Assembly: GCA_031835245.1 (NCBI GenBank)
Contig: JAVKOQ010000076.1
Span: forward strand, 62,001 to 126,000
DNA from: Balamuthia mandrillaris
Taxonomy: Eukaryota > Discosea > Longamoebia > Balamuthiidae
Direction: 5' to 3'
DNA length: 64,000 nucleotides
The notes beneath the pieces are model-generated. The model ran no database searches, was not told the origin of the DNA, and saw only the letters and a list, made by a program, of their open reading frames with translations. The position numbers and the translations under genes are program-made. Positions 58,337 to 64,000 of the stretch are shown here, in pieces (positions within the stretch are counted from its first letter, which is position 1; each line of letters starts with the position of its first letter).

Positions 58337-59812
58337 TCAAGTATTGGTTCGGCTGGCGCTAGTTTCGTTTGTTGCCAGCAAAGATTTCTTATTGTTTGAA
58401 CTTTGAAGAGCAGACAGAACAGCAGAGGCTATGCTTTGGGCCAGCTTGGGAGGTACCGCGTTGCCTATCTGATGGATGAAAACAACCTAACATAAGAAAA
58501 TGAATGAATGCTCCCAGAGGTTTCAGACTGTTGCCAATCATCCGTCTTCGCATTTACCTGTCTAAACTGGGAGGATTGAGCGCCCATGAAGCAGAAGGTC
58601 AAGGGAAAGGACTGCAACAGGGATGCTTCCGTGACAGAAAGCCTACGAATGAAGGAAGGGACGGTTTCATTCTCGGCAGGACATTCGTTTTTTAAAAGCC
58701 GTCGGTGAAGGTGTTCGAACCAAGATGGTCTCCCAGTCCGTAACGCTCTTTCGTCGAGGATAGGGGTTTTGTTGCCGCCCATGGAAGCTAGCAGCGTGTT
58801 GATGGGAGCGTGTATGTTGACCGGCCTACCTCCACCATTGAAAATGTGGCCAGAATAGGGAGACTTTCGCAAGTCTGGCTGCTTGGCCAAGGTTATTTTT
58901 GCTTTGCATGGGCCGAGGTTGGGTGAGGAGCCTGGAGGAGGAAGGTCCTTCAGCACGTCATAAACAGTTGGGGTGGAGGGGTCGAGAGGAGGGACCTCGG
59001 TGATGGGGTTCAGGTGGGAGGCCGTCCCGATGAAAAAGGCCCTCTCTCGAGATTGGGCAACACCATAATGGCGTGCGTTGAGGAGAAGAACGGTTACGGT
59101 GTAGCCTAGCCCTTCGAACTTGTGCAACAAAGCACTGCGAAGCTCATGCCAGCGTTTGTGAGTTGCCAGGGCCGTCACGTTCTCTTTTTTTTTAAAGTTC
59201 AGCACGTAGTATAAAAACGCATAAAGTAACACATCAAAGTAACGAAAGCAGTACCCATGACGAAAACGGGTGGTCTAAGCTGCTCTACCAAACGAGCAAA
59301 CTGCCACACCAAAAGGTTTCGCTCGTCGCGAGCATCCATGTTGCCGCCTATGGAAAACCCTTGGCTGCGTGGAGGTATGAGAGCTTCAATACCCAAGGAG
59401 CAAGGTCGAGTACGTACCAAGGCGGACCTCCTATCAGAACACTGCACCGTGCGGGCAGCTCTCCGCTACGAAGAGACGCGACATCGCGCCGAACGGCGTA
59501 CCCGCCTATGTTTTTACGATAGGTTTCAACAGCGTCTTTGTCGTTGTCGACGGCATAGACAATGTTGAAGCCAGCATTCACAAAGCCAAGGTCCATGCCT
59601 CCCGCTCCGCAAAACAAACTTACCACTGTGAGCTGTGTGACAAACCAGTTAGCAACGACATCGGAAAAAAGCAAGGAGAGGAGAGGGAAAGAGGCTACCT
59701 GCTCATCCTGCATGATGGTGTCCCTCTTTGTGAGTTTAGACGGAAGAAAAGGTTCATCGGTTTGTTTTCTCTTGGATGCAGGGCGAAAGAACGAAGTCAC
59801 GGTGGTTTGCAT
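58337..59812 (-). CDS. Cytosine-5 DNA methyltransferase with N-terminal PIP box
   Basis: Nuclear DNA (cytosine-5) methyltransferase of the single-domain, bacterial-like type. Exons 59812-59699, 59632-59418, 59364-59255, 59183-58558 and 58468-58337 join in phase to 398 residues. Exon 1 (38 residues) encodes MQTTVTSFFRPASKRK, a canonical PCNA-interacting QxxVxxFF box plus basic residues. The catalytic core is complete: motif I SLFCGAGGMDLGF, motif II around VDNDKDAV, motif IV GGPPCQGFS with the catalytic Cys formed across intron 2, motif VI FVMENV formed across intron 3, motif VIII QSRERAFFIG and motif X IGNAVPPKLAQS in the last exon. The target-recognition region is about 120 residues. No chromatin-reading domains are present. 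It resembles Dcm/HpaII-type enzymes more than Dnmt1, Dnmt2 or Dnmt3 (judged from motifs, not searched). Confidence 0.93.
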
Positions 59813-60029
59813 TATCTTAACCTCTTTACCTCAAAACTCCTGGGGTGCCGCTTCTTTTGGATGTCGGCGGATAACGATGGATGTCGGCGGCAAAACGAAA
59901 CTGGTAACAGCAACGAAGCGCCCTATTATGATAACGCGACTGAGGAAAGAAGAACTTTACTTCTTTTCATCGTTTTGGTTTTCTCTCTTTTGCCGTTGTT
60001 GAATATACAAAGATCTTTCTTTATTACTT

Positions 60030-61577
60030 TCAAGCATCGACATGCTTCGAAATGACGGTAGAGAGCCGGCTCACTCGGCGAGCTTTTCGTGAATGTCGCA
60101 GCCACGCCACCACTGCCACGAATGCAACGCTCGCAACGACCACCACAGGAACTACAATGCTCACTGCGATGACGACTGCATCCTCGTCGGATTCCGCTTT
60201 ACCGTTCTCCGATTCGTGCTCGTTGTTCAACAAGATAGAGATATCTTCGTAAAGTGAGAAACCAAACAAGAAGCTGTTAGAGAGAGAGAACATAACGAAC
60301 CAGGATCATAACTCAACCGCTCTCCTCCAGAGAAGTGCAGCTCAAAGACGAACGCGTGGTCCGTTGCCTCGGTGTTAGAGGCATTCCAGACCATATCTCC
60401 GTTTACCGGTTCGAAGCCCCATTCCGCCTCCTCCGCCACAACTGTGGAACCCACCGGCGGTTCCGTTACTGAGAACAAAGCCTTTTATCAAACGTGTCAG
60501 TAATAGAATGATATGAAGGAAATACTGAAATAGAAGTACCTGAGATACTCGCACGCGGAAGAGGTCGTTCAACACGTCGATGAAGTAGGTGAGTTGGTGT
60601 TCGCTTGTGTCAGATGGAGAGATGGAAACAGGGAATGTTAGCACTGGATTCTGCGAAAGGACCACCGGAACTATAGCATGAGATAACTCCAACTGGAAAG
60701 CTTGTTTAGTCTTGTTAACATTTCAATAGAAGAAGGATAGCGACGAAGAAGAAGAAAAAGAAGAACAAGAAGAACAAGAACAAGAAGAAGAACAAGCAGG
60801 AGAGGAACATCAAAAAAACGTACTTTCAACTTGAAACGCATCTGAAAGAACGAATCGGCAAGCTGGCTGGCTTCGTTCAGGTCTGTGACGGTTTGAGAAG
60901 TATAATTGTACACATCAAAACTTATCTTTAACGAGTCTCCTTCCACTCGCATCCGTCTTTCTGTCCCTGCTTTGTTTCTTTTGCATTTGTTAGAACCAAA
61001 CGTGCTGCTTTCTTTTCTCCTGAAGCAAGTACGGACCTAGAAGTAACGTTCTTTGCTTCAGGAACATATTCAAAAGTGCCAACGAACAAAGAGGCCGCGT
61101 CTCCCAGCCCTGGCAACGAAAACCGCAACAGGTTCTCCTCGCTCGCGTCAAACTGCCACTTTGCAGGGACCAACAGGTCGGTTACGTGCTGTCCTTCCTC
61201 GGAGCAGTTTCCAAGCACCCCCTCCAACCGGAATATGTGGAAAAAGCTGAAGGTCGGGAGGAGGGCGGAGCATCGGAGTTCTCGAAACTGCAGCAGAGAA
61301 AGAGCGGCCCAGTAGGCTTCCACCACTCGACCATGTTTGTCTTTTGGAAAGGCAAACACGGTCGGAGAGAAGGTGTTGACGAAACGGAGCTGCGACTTTA
61401 CTCCTGTTATGCTGTGTTAAGCGGTGTTTAAATGGTGATGTTATCAAGAGCAGAAGGACGACCTTCAAAAACTGTGATGGAGTCTTCCACGGAGGGAACG
61501 TCCAATGGTTGGACCTGTAGGCAGACAGAAAGTACACATAGGATAAACGCGAGAGAGCTCCAACGTGGAAACAACAT
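60030..61577 (-). CDS. Type I membrane glycoprotein, family unknown
   Basis: Not recognised. The ATG at 61577 opens a signal peptide (MLFPRWSSLAFILCVLSVCL). Exons: 61577-61463, 61403 to about 61080-60960, then to 60824, 60692-60540, 60481-60301 and 60244-60030. Most junctions are in phase. The lumenal part (about 380 residues) has N-glycosylation sites (NCS, NVT, NYT, NAS) and beta-rich sequence (DSLKISFDVYNYTSQTV, LTYFIDVLNDLFRVRVSQ). A single helix follows (VVIAVSIVVPVVVVASVAFVAVVAW) with a short Arg-rich cytosolic tail (LRHSRKARR). Between about 61080 and 60950 the frame changes: either a 47-nt intron (donor after SLF, acceptor TCTAG) or a one-base discrepancy near 60955. Topology is clear; function is unknown. 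Confidence 0.65.
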
Positions 61578-61696
61578 CGTTCTTTTAACAACAACCTTTA
61601 CAAAAAAGTGCGGAGAGGTGTCCGTAATGTAGACAGTTGCTCCACAATTAAGGCATTACAGACGTTTATTGTCCGGTGGCTGTTCTCGAGAGAGGT

Positions 61697-62551
61697 CTAG
61701 AGCCGTTTTCTCTTTTTGGGTGGTTCCGTTGGCGTATCTTCTGTCTCTGCTCTTCTTGCTCCCTCTTCATCTTCTCCCTGTCCTTGTTCTTCTTCTTCTT
61801 CTTCTTCGTCCGAAGAGCCGCAAGTGGAATTACCTCGATTGATGCTGCAGCTCAAGCAGATGTTCCCTTCACATCGTGAGCACTCATTCCACTCGTCCGC
61901 ATGGCAGTGCATCGCTGCGTCGCAGACCACACAATAAGGCACACAGCGCTTGCAAAAAGGCTCATCACAATATTCGCAATACAGCGTACAGTCGTTCGAC
62001 GTGCACACATCCTTTCTGCAAAAGGCGCAACGCGTGCGGTCCCATTTCTTCTCCCCCACTTCCAACACTTCGCCTTTGCCGCAATGCACACAACAAAACA
62101 CTTTGGCTTTTACAAAGCGTTCCATCAAGTCCTTCTTCTTACCAGTCTTGTCCTCCTTGCCATGTGAGTCAGCTAAAAGTTGTTCCCACTCCTTCGGTGC
62201 TTCTCGTTGCCATAAAGCCTTCCACATGCGGTCAGAGCTGCACAGGTGGTACAGGTCGCGGCAGACGAGCAACAGTCGGCCGACGGTGAGGACATCGGCG
62301 TGGTGTGACAACATTCCAAACCACACTTCGGGAGGAAGTTCAAGGGACCACCCGCCGAGGGATTGTTGGATGGGAATGCGTTGCGCCCGCTCAAGGGCTT
62401 TTGCTTCTTTTCTTAGTCTCGGCAGCTCCGTTTCTGAGCAGGAAATGCAGTAGCCTTTGCAAACTGGATTGGAATAGGCCCCGCAACCTTCGGACTTGCA
62501 GAAGATGTCAGGATCTTCATAGTCGGGGTCGTTGGTGTGGTGGTCAGACAT
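61697..62551 (-). CDS. A20-type zinc finger / F-box / Cys-rich protein (copy 1)
   Basis: Intronless, 284 residues from the ATG at 62551; the longer frame to 62632 has no ATG. Order: A20-type finger near residues 17-36 with the exact C-x4-C-x11-C-x2-C spacing (CKSEGC ... CISC), an F-box at about 65-120 (WSLELPPEVWFGMLSHHAD ... LLLVCRDLYHLCSSDRMW), then a Cys/His-rich region (about 165-250) with CVHCG, CAFCRKDVC, CEYCDEPFCKRC, CHADEWNEC and CLSC, likely binding several zinc ions. The acidic tail ends in a basic KKRKRL, a possible nuclear signal. A20 fingers bind ubiquitin in other proteins, so a ubiquitin-reading SCF adaptor is an attractive but unproven reading. Tandem paralogue of the next gene. 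Confidence 0.85.
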   Translation of the reverse strand: MSDHHTNDPDYEDPDIFCKSEGCGAYSNPVCKGYCISCSETELPRLRKEAKALERAQRIPIQQSLGGWSLELPPEVWFGMLSHHADVLTVGRLLLVCRDLYHLCSSDRMWKALWQREAPKEWEQLLADSHGKEDKTGKKKDLMERFVKAKVFCCVHCGKGEVLEVGEKKWDRTRCAFCRKDVCTSNDCTLYCEYCDEPFCKRCVPYCVVCDAAMHCHADEWNECSRCEGNICLSCSINRGNSTCGSSDEEEEEEEQGQGEDEEGARRAETEDTPTEPPKKRKRL

Positions 62552-62794
62552 GCCGGAACTTTGGTTTTGTTTCTCCACGCACAAGTTTATCTTTATTAAT
62601 TGCCCGTTTCCTTTCCTGTTCCACTTGGACACTTGCTTCAGTGCGGAGTGGCTTGGGCTTACACTTGGACAGCAGCTTCTTAAACAAACTGCAAGCAGAA
62701 TTCGTTGGTGATGCTGAACAAGGAGGAAACGTTGGCGGAATGCTCACACGAGGTTATTTTGCTTTTTTTACTTTTACTTTACATTACAGCCACT

Positions 62795-63628
62795 TTAAAA
62801 TCGTTTTCTCTTGGTGGGACGTTCCTGCGCTTTGTCTTCTTCTGCTTCCTCCTCTTCCTCCCCCTCCTCCTCCCCCTCCTCTCTTTCTGCTTGTTCTTCT
62901 TCTCCTTCTTCTTCGTCTTCTTCATTGTCCTTTTCCTCTTCAGCAGAACATTCACCACAAGTAGAATTGCCGCTGGAATAGCATGTCATACAAATATCAG
63001 CCCCACATCCGGGACAGGAAGTCCAGTCGTCCGCATGGCAGTGCATGGCTTCCCCGCAGAGCTCGCAAGTGGTTCCACACTTCTCGCAAACGGCCTCACC
63101 GCAATAGTGGCAATTAGCCACGCAGCTGCCACACACTTCCTTTCGGCAGATGTCGCAGTGCAGCACGTCGCATTCCTTCTCCAGCTGTGGCAGCACCTTG
63201 CATTTGTCACAGCTGACGCAACGGAAGACTTTGGTTTTGACAAAGTGCTTCATCAAGTCCTTCTTCGTCCGGCGAAGTTCGTCCTCTCCACGCTTGATCA
63301 GTTTCTTCCACTCGTCAGGGGCCTCCCGTTGCCACATTGCCTTCCACATGTCGAAAGAGCTGCACAGGTGGTACAAGTCGCGGCAGACGAGCAACAGCCG
63401 CCCCACGGCAATGGGATGAGCATGGCCCGAAAGCATGTTGAACCACACCTCGGGTGGAAGCTCCAGGGACCAACCATTGGGAGATTGTTGGATGGTAACG
63501 CGTTGCGCCCGTTGGCGAGCTTTTCGTTCTTGCAGCTTGGGAAGTTGCTTCTTGGCGCAGGAAGAGCAGTAGCCTTTGCAGCCTGGGTTCGGATAGAAAT
63601 AACAGCCTTGGGTCTTACAGTGCGCCAT
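62795..63628 (-). CDS. A20-type zinc finger / F-box / Cys-rich protein (copy 2)
   Basis: Intronless, 277 residues from the ATG at 63628. Same architecture as the gene at 61697-62551: A20 finger (CKTQGC ... CSSC, same C-x4-C-x11-C-x2-C spacing) starting at residue 4, F-box (WSLELPPEVWFNMLSGHAH ... LLLVCRDLYHLCSSFDMW), Cys/His-rich region (CVSCDKC, CDICRKEVC, CHYCGEAVCEKC, CELCGEAMHCHADDW), Glu-rich tail and terminal KRKRF. It lacks the first 13 residues of copy 1. The pair are head-to-tail, 243 bp apart, and clearly arose by tandem duplication; the Cys-rich middle has diverged more than the F-box, while the cysteine framework is kept. Confidence 0.87.
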   Translation of the reverse strand: MAHCKTQGCYFYPNPGCKGYCSSCAKKQLPKLQERKARQRAQRVTIQQSPNGWSLELPPEVWFNMLSGHAHPIAVGRLLLVCRDLYHLCSSFDMWKAMWQREAPDEWKKLIKRGEDELRRTKKDLMKHFVKTKVFRCVSCDKCKVLPQLEKECDVLHCDICRKEVCGSCVANCHYCGEAVCEKCGTTCELCGEAMHCHADDWTSCPGCGADICMTCYSSGNSTCGECSAEEEKDNEEDEEEGEEEQAEREEGEEEGEEEEEAEEDKAQERPTKRKRF

Positions 63629-64000
63629 GAACAACAGGGTGCCGGTTCCTCCTTGTCTTGCAATAATAGGCTCCTAAAAAATTTTGCAACTTTCTTTAAT
63701 TTTTTGATTGGAAATTTGCAAAATTTTTCCTCGAAATAAATAAAATGCTAAGAAAAAATTTAGAATCAATTCTTTTTTTGTTCTCTATTGGTTTTATTGT
63801 TGTTGTGTTTAGACATTGAAATCCCAAATGCAAAGCTCTTGAAAACCGGCAATCTGCAACAACGGGAAGAAGTTGATGAGGAGAACCACACAGAGACAGA
63901 GAGATACCGAGAGTGAGAAAACGAGAGAAGAGAGAGAGAGTACAGAGAGTACAGAGAGATAGCGCACGAGAGAGTGTCGATAAATTGTGAGAGAGAGAGA
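63629..64000. other. Upstream region of copy 2 with GA-rich tract
   Basis: A/T-rich to about 63850, then GA-rich sequence with repeated AGAGAGTACAGAGAGTACAGAGAG units (63895-64000). No gene was recognised. It may contain the promoter of copy 2 or an intron of a gene beyond the window. Confidence 0.4.

Overview
This is a eukaryotic nuclear window, not a bacterial or viral one. About 80 short spliceosomal introns (mostly 47 to 200 nt, GT...AG) can be placed by joining open frames that continue recognisable protein families, and the genes encode typically eukaryotic functions: nuclear pore, proteasome activator, F-box adaptors, CRIB kinase, mitochondrial carrier, external NADH dehydrogenase and splicing-associated GCFC factor. 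Zn2Cys6 regulators, many F-box genes, degenerate ankyrin repeats of the HLEVLQWAREQGCPW type and a bacterial-like cytosine methyltransferase together suggest a free-living amoeba (Amoebozoa, Acanthamoeba/Balamuthia-like). The species is inference and was not tested.

Layout. 1-2014 (-) F-box protein cut by the window edge; 2906-5789 (+) Zn2Cys6 regulator; 6138-6938 (+) cytochrome b561; 7068-8288 (-) methylthioribulose-1-phosphate dehydratase; 8531-9583 (+) repeat protein built on an LDKYK-like motif; 9677-11098 (-) mitochondrial carrier; 11700-12887 (+) F-box/Cys-rich protein; 13025-14506 (-) HemK-type methyltransferase; 14839-16808 (-) VWA protein whose last intron holds a 1,078-bp inverted-repeat element; 16922-19355 (-) F-box/WD40 protein; 19676-26229 (+) CRIB/Ste20-like kinase fused to a beta-propeller; 26352-31241 (-) giant Glu/Gln-rich tail-anchored protein; 31621-32205 (-) small unknown; 32980-34083 (+) 2OG-Fe(II) oxygenase; 34167-35948 (-) PA28-gamma-like activator; 36188-39049 (+) EF-hand NADH dehydrogenase; 39099-42803 (-) GCFC/PAXBP1 protein; 43210-44517 (-) F-box/ankyrin protein; 44717-47361 (+) 53BP1-like tandem BRCT protein; 47591-55507 (+) Nup133 with a very long acidic tail; 55573-56285 (-) isochorismatase-like hydrolase; 56695-58129 (+) BTB/SPRY protein; 58337-59812 (-) cytosine-5 DNA methyltransferase with an N-terminal PIP box; 60030-61577 (-) type I membrane protein; 61697-62551 and 62795-63628 (-) tandem A20-finger/F-box paralogues.

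The genome is compact: convergent neighbours are as little as 49 bp apart and divergent pairs share 200-900 bp. Neighbours are mostly unrelated housekeeping functions. Recurring themes are ubiquitin/proteasome adaptors (six F-box genes and a proteasome activator), DNA-damage and chromatin functions (53BP1-like, DNA methyltransferase), and acidic low-complexity tails. Intergenic regions between divergent genes repeatedly carry GTCGAC palindromes and TGATGTCA sites, which are candidate promoter elements. Introns carry long CT microsatellites that lie almost always on the sense strand.

Exon coordinates were derived by eye from frame continuity and family conservation. Most junctions are phase-consistent; uncertain ones are flagged.
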